From Photobacterium indicum (GTDB lineage: Bacteria; Pseudomonadota; Gammaproteobacteria; Enterobacterales; Vibrionaceae), in the NCBI RefSeq assembly GCF_003026215.1, contig NZ_PYOC01000006.1, forward strand, positions 62,001 to 126,000: 64,000 nucleotides of DNA. The letters run 5' to 3'. Below are positions 53,514 to 64,000 of the stretch, in pieces (positions within the stretch are counted from its first letter, which is position 1; each line of letters begins with the position of its first letter). The notes beneath the pieces were generated by a model, which was given only the letters and a program-made list of their open reading frames with translations, searched no databases and had not been told where the DNA came from. The position numbers and the translations under genes are program-made.

Positions 53514-55625
53514 TTAGTTCTTTTGTCGTGCCACACGTACAACATTTGGCATCACACGAATATGTCGCATAATCTTGGCCAAATGAATACGGCTCTTAGT
53601 CGTGAGACGAACAGTGATGGTATATAAACGGCCATCTTTTTCTTCTGTCGCCAAACCTTGAATATTAGAACCCGTTGCTGCAATGGTATTGGTTAAATCA
53701 GCCAGCGCACCTTGGTGGTTTTGCATATCCACTTTTAGGTTGGTCACAAATTCATGTTCGAAGTCTTCACTCCATTCAACAGGCATATACTTATCAGGCT
53801 CACGCTGGTAACCACGAATGTTAGAGCATTCTTCACGGTGGATAACCAAGCCTTTACCTGGGCTAACATGCGCCATAATTGCATCGCCCGGCAGTGGGTG
53901 ACAACAATTGGCGAAGGTCATTAAAATACCATCGGCGCCACGAATCGGCATCCGACGACCCGTATTAGCATCTGTAGAGTGGTTATCTTCAGTATTACCA
54001 AGTAAGCGACGTGCTACAACAATGCTCATTAACTCACCTAAACCAATTTCAACCAGCAAATCATCTGATGTTTCTAGACGTTGATCGGTCAGTAGTTGTT
54101 GTAGGCGAGTTGGATCAACTTGGTCGATATTCAGTTCACCAAGTGCATGATTGATTAGGCGTTTACCCAATGTAATGGATTCTTCACGGCGCATAGTCTT
54201 AAGAACCTGACGGATCTTCGTACGTGCACGTGCTGTCACTACATAGTTAAGCCATGCTGCATTAGGGCGAGCACCGGGCGCACTGATAATATCCACGGTC
54301 TGACCGTTTTTCAGTGGCTTGCTTAATGGATAAGGTTGACGATTGACGCGCGAACCGACACAGGCATTACCTACGTCAGTGTGTACTGCATACGCGAAGT
54401 CAACGGCCGTTGCACCTACAGGCAATTCAACGATTCTGCCTTTTGGCGTGAAGACGTAAATTTCATCTGGGAACAGATCAGATTTAACATTTTCAATGAA
54501 TTCGAATGAACTTCCGGCACTTTGTTGAAGCTCAAGTAAACTTTGCATCCAGCGCTGTGCTTTAACCTGAGCGGTTGTGCCAGAGCTTTCGCCATTTTTC
54601 TTGTAAGACCAATGAGCAGCAACACCTTTGTCTGCCATCTGGTCCATATCGTCAGTACGAATTTGTACTTCGACAGGTACACCGTGAGGACCAACTAATG
54701 AAGTATGTAATGACTGGTAGCCATTGCCTTTAGGGATGGCAATGTAGTCTTTCATGCGACTTGGGCGCGGCTTGTACAAGTTATGTACTTGCCCTAATAC
54801 TCGATAACAAGTATCCAAATCTTTTACTAAAACTCGGAAAGCGTAAATATCCATAATGGAATGGAATCGCTGTTCCTTGTTTTTCATCTTGTTATAGATG
54901 GAGTAAAGATTCTTTTCGCGGCCTAAGACTTTGCCTTCGATCCCCGCATCACCGAGACGTCCCTCGATTTCAGCGTGAATCTTATTGATCATTTCTTTTC
55001 TGTTACCACGGGCAGCAGCAACAACCCCTTTAAGAACGCGATAACGGTTTGGGTATAACGCTTCAAAGCCTAACTCTTCGAGTTCAGTTTTGATGTTATG
55101 GATACCTAAACGGTGAGCGAGGGGAGAAAATATTTCTAAGGTTTCGCGGGCAATTCGGCGGCGCTTATCTGGGCGTAAAGCACCCAACGTGCGCATGTTA
55201 TGCGTACGGTCAGCGAGCTTGATGAGAATAACGCGAATGTCATGAGCCATAGCCATGATCATTTTACGGAAGTTCTCAGCCTGAGCTTCTTTGCGGTCAC
55301 GAAACTTAAGTTTATCCAGCTTTGATACACCATCGACGAGTTCGGCTACGGTATCACCAAAGCGACTAGCAAGGTCTTCTTTTGTGACTTCGGTATCTTC
55401 AATAACGTCGTGGAGTAAGGCTGCCATGAGCGTCTCTTGATCGAGGCGCATTTCCGCAAGAATACGGGCAACAGCAATAGGGTGGATAATATAAGGTTCA
55501 CCGCTTGAGCGGGTTTGCCCTTCATGGGCATCACGCGCAACGAGATACGCCTGCCGAAGAGCCTCAATTTGAGACTCTGGCAGGTATTCGATTGCGACTT
55601 CTTTCAGGCTATCAAATAGATACAA
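53514..55625 (-). CDS. spoT: Bifunctional (p)ppGpp synthase/hydrolase SpoT
   Basis: 703 aa. HD hydrolase domain with His72-Asp73 in LLHDVIEDTEV, synthetase domain (RPSRMKDYIAIPKGNGYQSL), TGS domain (YVFTPKGRIVELPVGATAVD), a conserved CC/zinc-finger region (FANCCHPLPGDAI) and a C-terminal ACT domain. It sets the cellular alarmone level in response to carbon, iron and fatty-acid limitation. The synthetase motif differs from RelA as expected for SpoT. Between rpoZ and trmH as in E. coli. Confidence 0.96.
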   Translation of the reverse strand: MYLFDSLKEVAIEYLPESQIEALRQAYLVARDAHEGQTRSSGEPYIIHPIAVARILAEMRLDQETLMAALLHDVIEDTEVTKEDLASRFGDTVAELVDGVSKLDKLKFRDRKEAQAENFRKMIMAMAHDIRVILIKLADRTHNMRTLGALRPDKRRRIARETLEIFSPLAHRLGIHNIKTELEELGFEALYPNRYRVLKGVVAAARGNRKEMINKIHAEIEGRLGDAGIEGKVLGREKNLYSIYNKMKNKEQRFHSIMDIYAFRVLVKDLDTCYRVLGQVHNLYKPRPSRMKDYIAIPKGNGYQSLHTSLVGPHGVPVEVQIRTDDMDQMADKGVAAHWSYKKNGESSGTTAQVKAQRWMQSLLELQQSAGSSFEFIENVKSDLFPDEIYVFTPKGRIVELPVGATAVDFAYAVHTDVGNACVGSRVNRQPYPLSKPLKNGQTVDIISAPGARPNAAWLNYVVTARARTKIRQVLKTMRREESITLGKRLINHALGELNIDQVDPTRLQQLLTDQRLETSDDLLVEIGLGELMSIVVARRLLGNTEDNHSTDANTGRRMPIRGADGILMTFANCCHPLPGDAIMAHVSPGKGLVIHREECSNIRGYQREPDKYMPVEWSEDFEHEFVTNLKVDMQNHQGALADLTNTIAATGSNIQGLATEEKDGRLYTITVRLTTKSRIHLAKIMRHIRVMPNVVRVARQKN

Positions 55626-55643
55626 TTCGCCCGGTTCCCTGAA

Positions 55644-55925
55644 TTAACGGTGGTGGTGGTCGCCTGCAATTGCACTAACAGCAGCTAGTTCTGCCGCTTC
55701 TTGCTCTTGCAGTTCCTGACGCTCGCGAGCATCTAGGATATCTTTAGTGATTAGGCCTTCTTCGATTTCACGAAGCGCGATCACTGTGTATTTGTCGTTT
55801 TCTTCTGGTACCAATGGATCCTTGCCGCCCGTTTGCAATTGACGCGCACGGCGTGAAGCAATTTGGATCAGGTCGAAACGGTTGCCAATTTTATCAACAG
55901 CGTCTTGAACGGTTACGCGTGCCAT
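55644..55925 (-). CDS. rpoZ: RNA polymerase omega subunit
   Basis: 93 aa. [20 protein letters not shown] and [20 protein letters not shown] match the omega family; the C-terminal part is Ala/Glu-rich and ends DHHHR. Omega aids assembly of the beta-prime subunit and forms part of a ppGpp site. Lies 18 bases upstream of spoT and downstream of gmk. Confidence 0.95.
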   Translation of the reverse strand: MARVTVQDAVDKIGNRFDLIQIASRRARQLQTGGKDPLVPEENDKYTVIALREIEEGLITKDILDARERQELQEQEAAELAAVSAIAGDHHHR

Positions 55926-55974
55926 GGAGGACTCCAGTGGTTATATAATGAGAAAGAAAATTGTATATAAATAC

Positions 55975-56604
<630 letters not shown>

Positions 56605-56804
56605 CTATTTTCACTCAGTGCTAGAAGGGCGCGCAGATTATCACGAACTGCGCAAAATTGAAATTATCTGATTGCTGGAATTTTCATCTTTTATACGGTT
56701 AATGCGACTTTATAAGCCGTCAGCTTAAGCCTAGATGGATTTATGGTTAATTTCAGACTATTCGTATTTTTAATTTTAACGCTAAAAAGTGTGACGATGG
56801 ACCG

Positions 56805-56829
56805 TAAAAGGCAGTATTACTACTGCCTT
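56805..56829 (-). terminator. Terminator after yicC
   Basis: AAAGGCAGTA / TACTGCCTTT with a TTAC loop. The minus-strand tail is only TTTTA-like; it lies about 45 bases past the yicC stop. Confidence 0.65.
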
Positions 56830-56872
56830 TATTGGAATGACGTAAAGTCGCTCATTCACACATTCTTGATGA

Positions 56873-57736
56873 TTATTCAATATTTTGGATCTGCTCACGC
56901 ATTTGCTCAATCAATACTTTTAATTCAACAGCAGATGCTGTGATTTCTGTGGTGATTGATTTTGATGCGAGCGTATTTGATTCGCGGTTGAATTCTTGCA
57001 TCATGAAATCAAGACGACGGCCACATGCGCCTCCTTTCTTCATGATTTTTTGTGTTTCTTTAACGTGCGAATCTAGGCGATCTAGCTCTTCAGCGACATC
57101 ACTTTTTTGTGCCATCATGATCAGTTCTTGCTCAATACGACCTGCATCCAGCTCCACTTTTGCATCTTCAAAGCGGTTGGTTAGGCGTTCACGTTGCCAC
57201 TTAATAATCTCAGGCATTTGTGCGCGAACTTGTGTTGCTTCAGCGGTAATGGCATCAAGGCGTTGAACAATTAATTCCTTCATGTTTTCGCCTTCGCTTG
57301 CACGTGCGGCAATAAAGTCAGCAATTGCTTCATCAAAACCTGTCAGCAAATCTTTATTGATTGCATCCAAATCTTGCTCTGGGGCTTCCATTACACCAGG
57401 CCAGTTCAATACCTGGAAAGGACCAATATTGCCTTCACCAGCCGTGTCTTTTACCCACTTAGCGGCTTTAATGACTTGCTTGGCTAAATCTTCATTGATT
57501 GTGAGCTCGCTGCTTGCTGCTTGGTTAGCTTCAAAACGCAGGTTACATTCAACTTTACCGCGGGCTAGGCGCTTACGAAAACGCTCACGTAGTACTGGCT
57601 CTAAACTACGAAATTGCTCTGGCATGCGAAGGTACGTTTCTAGGTAACGTTGGTTAACTGAACGAATTTCCCAAACGGCAGTGCCCCAGTCGCCTTTAAC
57701 TTCGCGACGAGCATAAGCGGTCATGCTATGAATCAT
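56873..57736 (-). CDS. yicC: YicC family endoribonuclease-like protein
   Basis: 287 aa. MIHSMTAYARREV at the start, WEIRSVNQRYLETYLRMPEQ, and the C-terminal MKKGGACGRRLDFMMQEFNRESNTLASKS are the family hallmarks (quoted in parts of 20 or fewer residues: KKGGACGRRLDFMMQEFNRE). E. coli YicC promotes decay of a small RNA and cleaves RNA in vitro. Divergent from rph. Confidence 0.92.
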   Translation of the reverse strand: MIHSMTAYARREVKGDWGTAVWEIRSVNQRYLETYLRMPEQFRSLEPVLRERFRKRLARGKVECNLRFEANQAASSELTINEDLAKQVIKAAKWVKDTAGEGNIGPFQVLNWPGVMEAPEQDLDAINKDLLTGFDEAIADFIAARASEGENMKELIVQRLDAITAEATQVRAQMPEIIKWQRERLTNRFEDAKVELDAGRIEQELIMMAQKSDVAEELDRLDSHVKETQKIMKKGGACGRRLDFMMQEFNRESNTLASKSITTEITASAVELKVLIEQMREQIQNIE

Positions 57737-57949
57737 TGGCTGATGGCCCTTTATATAGATGGAATGTAACTACTTATTAAGTTTACTGCTATCGAGCAGG
57801 AAGCGTAATAGAAAGAATAGGCGCGTAGTTACAAGATTATGGTGATTATACTCACCATTACTTATAAAAGAAATGAAGCGCAACATGCACTTGATATTAT
57901 GGGGTCGGTTTGCGGTCGGGTTTAACGTGCACTGCGAGAGAGAACTGGC

Positions 57950-57955
57950 TATAAT
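57950..57955 (+). promoter_or_regulatory. -10 element for rph
   Basis: TATAAT, 37 bases before the rph ATG. No good -35 lies 17 bases upstream. Confidence 0.45.
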
Positions 57956-57992
57956 CGCCGGTTAATGTAGCCCAGCGAAAGGTAAACCCCCG

Positions 57993-58709
57993 ATGCGTCC
58001 AAGCGGAAGAAGCACTAGTCAAGTACGTCCTATTACGATCACTCGTAATTTCACAGCACATGCTGAAGGTTCAGTATTAGTCGAGTTCGGCGATACAAAA
58101 GTAATCTGTACAGCAAGTGTGGAAGAAAATGTACCTCGCTGGTTAAAAGGCAAAGGACAAGGTTGGGTTACTGCTGAATATGGCATGCTGCCTCGCGCGA
58201 CTCATACGCGTAACCGCCGTGAAGCATCAAGCGGCAAACAAGGCGGCCGTACGATGGAAATTCAACGCTTAATTGCACGTAGCCTTCGCGCTGCGGTTGA
58301 TTTAGAAGCGTTGGGTGAACAAATGATTACCGTTGATTGTGATGTAATCCAAGCAGATGGTGGCACTCGTACTGCTTCTATTACTGGTGCAATGGTTGCT
58401 TTGGTTGATGCCGTCAACTCAATGATTGAGAAAGGCACTCTGAAAAAGAGCCCAATTAAAGGCATGGTTGCTGCTGTGTCGGTGGGTATCTATAAAGGCG
58501 AAGCCATTTGCGATCTTGAGTATCTTGAAGATTCAGCGGCTGAAACCGATATGAACGTGGTCATGACCGAAGAAGGTAAGATGATCGAGATTCAAGGGAC
58601 AGCAGAAGGCGAGGCGTTTAGCCACGAAGAATTGCTGGCCATGCTGGCTCTGGCGAAAGACGGCATTGCCGACATCGTCACAATGCAGAAACAGGCATTG
58701 GAAAGTTAA
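57993..58709 (+). CDS. rph: Ribonuclease PH
   Basis: Phosphate-dependent 3' exonuclease that trims tRNA precursors. 238 aa, the full family length, so it is not truncated as in E. coli K-12. [19 protein letters not shown], the loop [20 protein letters not shown], and [18 protein letters not shown] are intact. Followed by a terminator and then, past a palindromic repeat, by pyrE. Confidence 0.96.
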   Translation: MRPSGRSTSQVRPITITRNFTAHAEGSVLVEFGDTKVICTASVEENVPRWLKGKGQGWVTAEYGMLPRATHTRNRREASSGKQGGRTMEIQRLIARSLRAAVDLEALGEQMITVDCDVIQADGGTRTASITGAMVALVDAVNSMIEKGTLKKSPIKGMVAAVSVGIYKGEAICDLEYLEDSAAETDMNVVMTEEGKMIEIQGTAEGEAFSHEELLAMLALAKDGIADIVTMQKQALES

Positions 58710-58716
58710 TTATTAG

Positions 58717-58742
58717 GCGACTCGATTGAGTCGCTTTTTTTT
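58717..58742 (+). terminator. Rho-independent terminator after rph
   Basis: GCGACTC / GAGTCGC with a GATT loop and eight T. In E. coli the equivalent site is the pyrE attenuator; the same control is possible here. Confidence 0.9.
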
Positions 58743-58803
58743 GTCTGCATTTTGTTGAATGGTGTCCTTTTGACTACATTCGATAGATGTAGCGCGTAAG
58801 ACG

Positions 58804-59069
58804 TATACCCAAGTTACCTCAAGGTGCTCGTTTCAGCGAGAATTTGTTGGACTCTAGGCAAGGCACTTATTTATAGACCTAGTCGTTCTAAGTTGAAAAT
58901 AAGTAACACCGCATAGAGCCCAACAAAACTCGCCCTTCGGGAGTGATTCAGCGTATCTACTTCTGTGTCAAATGTGTTTGAAAGGGAATGCCATTCCTAC
59001 ACACATTTTCCTTGAATTAGATACGCTGAGATCACTCTGAATCCTGCATCTTGAGGTAGCTTGGGTATA
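58804..59069. repeat. 266-bp element with terminal inverted repeats and nested palindromes
   Basis: Ends TATACCCAAG ... CTTGGGTATA; the terminal inverted repeats extend to 24 bp with 2 mismatches. Inside are further arms: 58838-58856 with 58914-58931 (GTTGGACTCTA-type), ACTTATTT (58865-58872) with AAATAAGT (58897-58904), and CAGCGTATCTA with TAGATACGCTG in the right half around GGAATG/CATTCC. There is no coding frame. It looks like a non-autonomous mobile repeat. The shorter stretch at 1559-1620 shares its right end. Confidence 0.8.
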
Positions 59070-59099
59070 TCACCTATTTATCAATATTAAGGAATTACA

Positions 59100-59741
59100 A
59101 TGAAAGCATATCAGCGTCAGTTCATCGAATTTGCCCTAGAAAAAGGTGTGTTGAAGTTTGGTGAGTTCACTCTGAAATCTGGCCGTATTAGCCCGTATTT
59201 TTTTAATGCTGGTTTGTTTAATACAGGTCGTGATTTAGCGCGCCTAGGCCGTTTTTACGCTGAAGCTTTGGTTGATGCGGGTATCGATTACGATGTGCTA
59301 TTTGGCCCTGCGTATAAAGGTATTCCAATTGCGACAACAACAGCGGTTGCACTGGCTGATCACCACGATATCGATACGCCATATTGTTTCAACCGTAAAG
59401 AAGCAAAAACACACGGTGAAGGTGGTAGCTTAGTTGGTAGCGATCTTGAAGGTCGTATCATGTTGGTTGATGATGTGATTACGGCAGGCACTGCAATTCG
59501 CGAGTCAATGGAAATTATTAAAGCGAATGGTGCTGATCTTGCGGGCGTGTTAGTGGCCATTGACCGTCAAGAGAAAGGTAAAGGCGAGCTATCTGCTATT
59601 CAAGAAGTTGAGCGTGATTTTGGTTGCGCAGTTATTTCTATTGTATCACTGGGTGATGTTGTGACGTATTTGTCTGAACAAGACGGCATGGATGAACACT
59701 TAGCAGCCGTGAAGTCGTACCGTGCTGAGTACGGTGTATAA
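59100..59741 (+). CDS. pyrE: Orotate phosphoribosyltransferase PyrE
   Basis: Makes orotidine monophosphate from orotate and PRPP in pyrimidine synthesis. 213 aa. The PRPP motif [20 protein letters not shown], the flexible catalytic loop [20 protein letters not shown] and [16 protein letters not shown] are intact. AAGGAATTACA precedes the ATG. Downstream of rph, but separated by the 266-bp repeat. Confidence 0.96.
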   Translation: MKAYQRQFIEFALEKGVLKFGEFTLKSGRISPYFFNAGLFNTGRDLARLGRFYAEALVDAGIDYDVLFGPAYKGIPIATTTAVALADHHDIDTPYCFNRKEAKTHGEGGSLVGSDLEGRIMLVDDVITAGTAIRESMEIIKANGADLAGVLVAIDRQEKGKGELSAIQEVERDFGCAVISIVSLGDVVTYLSEQDGMDEHLAAVKSYRAEYGV

Positions 59742-59812
59742 GAATATAAGATACGAGAACCTAGATTCTAGGAAGAACGTTTAAGTAAGAGACGCCTATG
59801 GATCTAGGCTCT

Positions 59813-59846
59813 AAAAAAGCGAGAGGTATTAACCTTTCGCTTTTTT
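59813..59846. terminator. Bidirectional terminator between pyrE and slmA
   Basis: AAAAAAGCGA-g-AGGT / ACCT-t-TCGCTTTTTT with an ATTA loop; runs of T on both strands. Confidence 0.9.
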
Positions 59847-59891
59847 ATCTCGAAAATCGAGTAACTTGGATCTCGTTACTCGTAACTGTTT

Positions 59892-60482
59892 CTAACCTAG
59901 CTGAGCACTTAATAGTTGCCAGTAGTTATCGAAGTTCTCGGTAGGTTTATATTTGAAGTTAGAACGCACATAGCGGTTCAAACTGCCTTCAACCTGACCA
60001 AGTAATTGTGCAGCAAGTACACTTTCATCAACCGGAAAGCCTTTCCCTTCTCGTAATTTTCGTTCACGTAATACCTGACGAATCTGGGTTTCAATGCGTT
60101 CAAATAGCTGATTAATACGCGATTGTAGACGGTCTTGTTCAAACATCAGAGCATGACCTGTCATGATGCGTGTTAAACCTGGGTTACGTTCTGCAAAGAC
60201 AAGAATAAGCTGAAGCACCATGCGTAGACGGTTCATGGTATCTTTTTCATCATCAAGGATACGGTTGATACGGGTAGAAATTGAATCTTCAATAAACTCA
60301 ATTAAGCCTTCAAACATACGGGCTTTACTCGGGAAGTGGCGGTACAGTGCCGCCTCTGAAACACCGACTTGTGCTGCCAGTTTTGCTGTTGTAATACGTT
60401 GGCTGCCCTGAGTTGATTCAAGCATTTGTGCTAATGCTTGAAGGATCTCTTCGCGGCGATTGTTTTTTTTGTTGCCAGCCAT
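59892..60482 (-). CDS. slmA: Nucleoid occlusion factor SlmA
   Basis: TetR-fold DNA-binding protein that blocks FtsZ ring assembly over the nucleoid. 196 aa. The HTH ([20 protein letters not shown], then [15 protein letters not shown]) and the C-terminal [18 protein letters not shown] match E. coli SlmA. Between pyrE and dut as in E. coli. Confidence 0.94.
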   Translation of the reverse strand: MAGNKKNNRREEILQALAQMLESTQGSQRITTAKLAAQVGVSEAALYRHFPSKARMFEGLIEFIEDSISTRINRILDDEKDTMNRLRMVLQLILVFAERNPGLTRIMTGHALMFEQDRLQSRINQLFERIETQIRQVLRERKLREGKGFPVDESVLAAQLLGQVEGSLNRYVRSNFKYKPTENFDNYWQLLSAQLG

Positions 60483-60604
60483 GAATAACCGTTCCTTTTC
60501 AAAAATGACTGCATATAGCTGCAGTTTGAAACCCGTCTATCTTAGCGATGCCGTTGCGTTGTGAAAAGCGCAAGCTGTCGATACTGATCTATTTATCGAC
60601 AAAA

Positions 60605-60631
60605 AAAGCGTAAGCTTAAGGCTTACGCTTT
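60605..60631 (-). terminator. Rho-independent terminator after dut
   Basis: AAAGCGTAAGC / GCTTACGCTTT with a 5-base loop and a T-run on the minus strand. Confidence 0.88.
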
Positions 60632-60714
60632 ATATTTGATCAATTTCGTTTAATTACTAGTCAGATTAAGGTGTTGCCAATACCACTTTGAGTGTGTGTA
60701 TCTTTTGATTTCTC

Positions 60715-61170
60715 TTAACGCTGACCAGAATGACCAAAACCACCGTCACCGCGTTCCGTTGCATCGAAATCAGTCACGATATTAAATTCGGCTTGTACTA
60801 CCGGTACAAATACCAGTTGTGCGATACGATCGCCAGGTTCAATGGTGAATGTTGTTTGTCCACGGTTCCATACCGACACCATAAGCTGACCTTGGTAGTC
60901 AGAGTCAATCAGGCCCACTAAGTTCCCTAATACAATACCATGCTTATGACCGAGCCCTGAGCGAGGTAGAATCGTGGCTGCAAGGCTGTTATCGGCAATA
61001 TGAATAGCCAAACCTGTTGGGACTAAATGGGTTTGACCGGGTTCGACAATTAATGCGTTATCTAAACAAGCACGCAAATCTAACCCTGCAGAACCGCTTG
61101 TGGCATAAGTGGGTAGTGGAAATTCGCTACCTACACGTGCGTCGAGAATTTTAAGATCAACCTTCTTCAT
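60715..61170 (-). CDS. dut: dUTP diphosphatase
   Basis: Hydrolyses dUTP to dUMP, keeping uracil out of DNA. 151 aa from the ATG at 61170 ([14 protein letters not shown] as in E. coli); the frame runs upstream to 61197 inside coaBC. All five dUTPase motifs are present: [41 protein letters not shown] and the C-terminal [11 protein letters not shown]. The start overlaps the end of coaBC by 14 bases. Confidence 0.96.
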   Translation of the reverse strand: MKKVDLKILDARVGSEFPLPTYATSGSAGLDLRACLDNALIVEPGQTHLVPTGLAIHIADNSLAATILPRSGLGHKHGIVLGNLVGLIDSDYQGQLMVSVWNRGQTTFTIEPGDRIAQLVFVPVVQAEFNIVTDFDATERGDGGFGHSGQR

Positions 61171-62380
61171 GCTTATTCTCTTTGTAAAGTGCGACAATTT
61201 CTGTGATTAACTGTTGTCCCAGTGCATTTTTTGATGATAACGGCAGGGCTTTATTGCCGTTTGGCCAGAATAAATGCAGTGCATTATGGTCACTGTTAAA
61301 CCCTTGCCCTGACTGGGATACATCATTGGCGCAGATTAAATCTAAATGCTTGCGAGCCAGTTTGCTGCGGGCATATTGTTCTACGTCTTGTGTTTCTGCG
61401 GCAAACCCAACAGTAAAGGGACGTTGTACTGACAGAGCGGCAACGTTTGCGACGATATCAGGGTTTTTCACCAGCCTCAGTACCATCTCGTCTTCATCTG
61501 ATTTTTTCTTCATCTTGTGCTCTGCAACAGCTGCCGGACGGAAATCAGCCACCGCGGCGCAGGCAATGAAAATGTCGTGCTCAGTCGCCTGTGCGATTGC
61601 TGCCTGATGCATCTGTTCAGCACTTGCCACATCAATGCGGTTCACCCCTGCTGGCGTTGCAAGGCTCACTGGACCACTGATGAGTGTGACGTTTGCCCCG
61701 CGTTTAGCGGCGGCTTCAGCGATCGCGAACCCCATTTTTCCAGAACTACGATTGGTAAGGTAGCGAACAGGATCAATGGCTTCTTGGGTCGGACCGGCAG
61801 TAATAACAACACTGAGGTTGGTCAGATCGGCGGGTTGAAAGAAATCTTCCGCTAAATGTACTAATTGCATTGGCTCTAACATACGACCCGGCCCTACATC
61901 GCCACAAGCTTGCTCACCACTGGCTGGGCCCCAAACATGGAAGCCACGGCGTTGCAGTGTCGCAATGTTTTCTTGTGTCGCGACATTAAGGTACATCTGT
62001 TGATTCATTGCGGGTGATACGGCAATGGGGGAGTCTGTTGCCAAGCATAATGTACTGAGTAGGTCATTCCCCATGCCCGCACTGATTCGGGCGATAAGAT
62101 CAGCGGTGGCAGGAGCTAATAAAATTAAGTCAGCCCATTTTGCCAGCTCGATATGCCCCATCGACATTTCAGCAGCAGGATCTAATAAGCTGTCTGATAC
62201 GGGCCTACCAGACACGGCCTGCATTGTTAGTGGTGTAATGAATTCTTTTGCCGCTTTGGTCATTACTATCTGTACTTCGGCGCCGCGCTCGATTAAGCGA
62301 CGTGTCAAATCTGCACATTTATAAGCGGCAATACCGCCGCTAATACCAAGAAGTATTTTCTTTCCTGCCAGTGTTTGCAT
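61157..62380 (-). CDS. coaBC: Bifunctional phosphopantothenoylcysteine decarboxylase/synthetase
   Basis: Two consecutive steps of coenzyme A synthesis. 407 aa from the ATG at 62380 (AGG 7 bases upstream; [16 protein letters not shown] matches MSLAGKKIVLG of E. coli); an ATG at 62398 lacks an SD. N-terminal flavin-dependent CoaC half with PAMNQQMY and the active-site Cys in [14 protein letters not shown]-terminal CoaB half with [20 protein letters not shown] and a Lys-rich loop (KMKKKSDED). Divergent from radC. Confidence 0.95.
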   Translation of the reverse strand: MQTLAGKKILLGISGGIAAYKCADLTRRLIERGAEVQIVMTKAAKEFITPLTMQAVSGRPVSDSLLDPAAEMSMGHIELAKWADLILLAPATADLIARISAGMGNDLLSTLCLATDSPIAVSPAMNQQMYLNVATQENIATLQRRGFHVWGPASGEQACGDVGPGRMLEPMQLVHLAEDFFQPADLTNLSVVITAGPTQEAIDPVRYLTNRSSGKMGFAIAEAAAKRGANVTLISGPVSLATPAGVNRIDVASAEQMHQAAIAQATEHDIFIACAAVADFRPAAVAEHKMKKKSDEDEMVLRLVKNPDIVANVAALSVQRPFTVGFAAETQDVEQYARSKLARKHLDLICANDVSQSGQGFNSDHNALHLFWPNGNKALPLSSKNALGQQLITEIVALYKENKHEEG

Positions 62381-62646
62381 TGTTTTACCTAAATCCATAT
62401 TGCGTCTAAATCAACGCGACCAAAACCTAAAAAACCTTGCTCATATGCTAAATACGATATCACTAAAGGGCTATGGATTCATCGGGAACACGTTTCTAAC
62501 CATAAGTGTGAAGGCATAGGGAAAGGGTGCTGCCCATAATGTAAGCCTCGACAGAAAGTGCGAAGGCATTCCCATAACCAACAAGATAAATTGAACAAGC
62601 AGAGAAAACCCCCTCATTTTAAATGGGTAACCATAAAGGGGGATGC

Positions 62647-63321
62647 ATGTCATTAAAGCTACTACCTGAAGAATCTCGTCCACGGGAAAAGCTGCTAACA
62701 CGTGGTGCAAAAGCATTATCCGATGCGGAATTATTAGCGATATTTTTACGAACTGGCATTAAAGGGATGAATGCGGTTGAGCTTGCAACCCACTTATTGG
62801 CAGAGTTTGGCTCGCTTAGGGCGTTATTTGCCGCCGATCAAACACTCTTTTGTTTGCACAAAGGGTTGGGGCCAGCCAAATATGCTCAACTGCAAGCCAT
62901 AATAGAAATGAGCCAGCGACATTTGGAAGAAACACTAAAGGAAGGGGATGTACTGACCAGCCCCCAGCATACTCGACATTATTTGAGCCAATTATTACGC
63001 GATCGGCAACGTGAAGTTTTTTATGTATTGTTTCTTGATAATCAACATCGGGTGATTGCTGGAGAAGTTCTATTTGAGGGAACAATAAATTCTGCAGCGG
63101 TTTATCCAAGAGAAATTGTAAAAAGATCGTTGGAATTTAATGCAGCCGCTCTTATTTTAGCGCATAATCACCCGTCAGGCGTAGCTGAACCTAGTCAGTC
63201 AGACCTCCGAATTACACGAACAATCAGCGATGCGCTGGCTTTAGTCGATATTCGTGTACTAGATCATTTTATTGTAGGTGATGGAGATATTGTCTCTTTT
63301 TCCGAACAAGGTTGGCTATAA
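62647..63321 (+). CDS. radC: RadC family protein (JAB/MPN+ domain)
   Basis: 224 aa from the ATG at 62647, which has AGGGGG just upstream; an ATG at 62623 is in frame. N-terminal helix-hairpin-helix part ([20 protein letters not shown]) and a C-terminal JAB domain with the metal-binding signature LAHNHPSG...SQSD and an upstream Glu ([18 protein letters not shown]). Once linked to DNA repair, but its function is unsettled. Precedes rpmB-rpmG as in E. coli. Confidence 0.93.
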   Translation: MSLKLLPEESRPREKLLTRGAKALSDAELLAIFLRTGIKGMNAVELATHLLAEFGSLRALFAADQTLFCLHKGLGPAKYAQLQAIIEMSQRHLEETLKEGDVLTSPQHTRHYLSQLLRDRQREVFYVLFLDNQHRVIAGEVLFEGTINSAAVYPREIVKRSLEFNAAALILAHNHPSGVAEPSQSDLRITRTISDALALVDIRVLDHFIVGDGDIVSFSEQGWL

Positions 63322-63367
63322 AATAAGCTAATTTTGATAAAAAAGATGAGAAAGGGTCGCTCGGGAC

Positions 63368-63396
63368 TTGAGCAACTGGTTTTGACTTAGTATAAT
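63368..63396 (+). promoter_or_regulatory. Sigma 70 promoter for rpmB-rpmG
   Basis: TTGAGC (63368-63373), 17 bases, TATAAT (63391-63396), about 98 bases before the rpmB start. Confidence 0.75.
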
Positions 63397-63493
63397 GCGC
63401 GACCTTTGATAGCTATGATTATATGCGAAAAGCTTTTTCGCATTGAATTAATCATAGTAGATATCGAGCTGAAACGATTTGGAGAAGACAGTA

Positions 63494-63730
63494 ATGTCCC
63501 GAGTATGCCAAGTAACTGGCAAGCGTCCTGTAACGGGTAACAACCGTTCACACGCACGTAATGCCACCAAGCGTCGTTTTCTGCCGAACCTGCAAACTCA
63601 TCGTTTCTGGGTAGAAAGCGAAAAACGCTTCGTTAAACTACGTCTTACCGCTAAAGGTATGCGTATCATCGACAAGAAAGGTATTGATATCGTTCTTGCA
63701 GAGATGCGTGTCCGCGGCGAGAACGTTTAA
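63494..63730 (+). CDS. rpmB: 50S ribosomal protein L28
   Basis: 78 aa from the ATG at 63494. [20 protein letters not shown] and [20 protein letters not shown] are nearly identical to E. coli L28 (78 aa). GGAGAAG lies 9-10 bases upstream; the frame's earlier TTG at 63479 is not the start. Confidence 0.98.
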   Translation: MSRVCQVTGKRPVTGNNRSHARNATKRRFLPNLQTHRFWVESEKRFVKLRLTAKGMRIIDKKGIDIVLAEMRVRGENV

Positions 63731-63744
63731 GAGGAATTTGAACA

Positions 63745-63912
63745 ATGGCTAAAGGCATTCGTGAGAAGATCCGTCTAGTATCATCAGCTGGTACAGGCCA
63801 CTTCTACACTACAGATAAGAACAAGCGTAACATGCCAGGCAAATTTGAGATCAAGAAATTTGATCCAGTAGTTCGCCAGCACGTTATGTACAAAGAAGCT
63901 AAAATCAAGTAA
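63745..63912 (+). CDS. rpmG: 50S ribosomal protein L33
   Basis: A 55-aa protein beginning [20 protein letters not shown] and ending YKEAKIK, the E. coli-type L33. The zinc-binding Cys residues of the C+ form are absent, so this is the zinc-free (C-) form. GAGGAA lies 8-9 bases upstream of the ATG. Starts 14 bases after rpmB and shares its promoter. Confidence 0.97.
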   Translation: MAKGIREKIRLVSSAGTGHFYTTDKNKRNMPGKFEIKKFDPVVRQHVMYKEAKIK

Positions 63913-63932
63913 TTGATTTGTAGTACTTTGAT

Positions 63933-63960
63933 AAAAGCCCAGTTTAGACTGGGTTTTTTT
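63933..63960 (+). terminator. Rho-independent terminator after rpmG
   Basis: CCCAGT / ACTGGG with a TTAG loop, flanking A-run and seven T. TATACCTAAAAT directly after it repeats the sequence after the terminator at 1558, perhaps another end of the TATACC repeat family. Confidence 0.88.
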
Positions 63961-64000
63961 ATACCTAAAATTTGCCGTCAATATTACCTACCAATATTAT

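Noticed and set aside
57902..57920. GGTCGGTT / GGTCGGGT direct repeat near the rph promoter
   Set aside because: Short and imperfect; likely chance.

Overview
The window is ordinary gammaproteobacterial core chromosome with accessory blocks set into it. Protein sequences (RpoH, FtsY, GlpT, LexA, SpoT, L28/L33) and gene order point to the Vibrionaceae; I lean to Photobacterium or a close relative, but nothing here fixes the genus. No rRNA, tRNA, transposase, integrase, phage gene or CRISPR array was seen.

Layout. 1-3.4 kb: an AT-rich gene-poor stretch, then a YhhN-type membrane protein, a DUF2007 protein, a YecH-type protein, a YhgN/MarC transporter and a DUF1145 protein. 3.4-8.0 kb: rsmD, diverging from ftsY-ftsE-ftsX, then rpoH (signal recognition, division ABC complex, heat-shock sigma). 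8.0-14.3 kb: glycerol-3-phosphate genes glpE-glpG, glpT, glpR and glpD, preceded by a 600-bp gene-free region rich in DnaA boxes and GATC sites. 14.4-20.2 kb: a FliL-like protein, ubiC-ubiA, plsB and lexA with two SOS boxes. 20.3-21.1 kb: a methyltransferase behind a Fur-box-like site. 21.4-29.5 kb: a complete caa3-type cytochrome c oxidase cluster with heme A synthesis (coxB-coxA-ctaG-coxC-DUF2909-SURF1-SCO-like-ctaA-ctaB), lying between lexA and dinF. 29.6-37.3 kb: dinF, a secreted 3D-domain protein, nfuA, comF/gntX, bioH, two uncharacterised small proteins (the first behind a near-consensus FliA promoter) and tex.

37.5-45.7 kb is the most interesting block: seven same-strand genes (RidA, aldehyde dehydrogenase, M19 dipeptidase-like protein, BCCT betaine transporter, a 570-aa protein of no recognised family and a DUF3726-like protein) together with a divergent LysR regulator. 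It sits between tex and greB, which are neighbours in E. coli and Vibrio. I read it as an acquired or lineage-specific pathway for uptake and breakdown of a betaine-like compound; the substrate is unknown and two proteins have no assigned chemistry.

45.9-64 kb: greB, ompR-envZ, xanP (with a PurR operator), recG, trmH, spoT, rpoZ, gmk, yicC, rph, pyrE, slmA, dut, coaBC, radC and rpmB-rpmG. A 266-bp palindromic repeat lies between rph and pyrE, and related or similar repeats occur near 1.6 kb and 34.9 kb.

All calls come from reading the sequence and from memory of the families; no database search was run. Start codons were set from Shine-Dalgarno (SD) spacing and remembered N-termini of orthologues.
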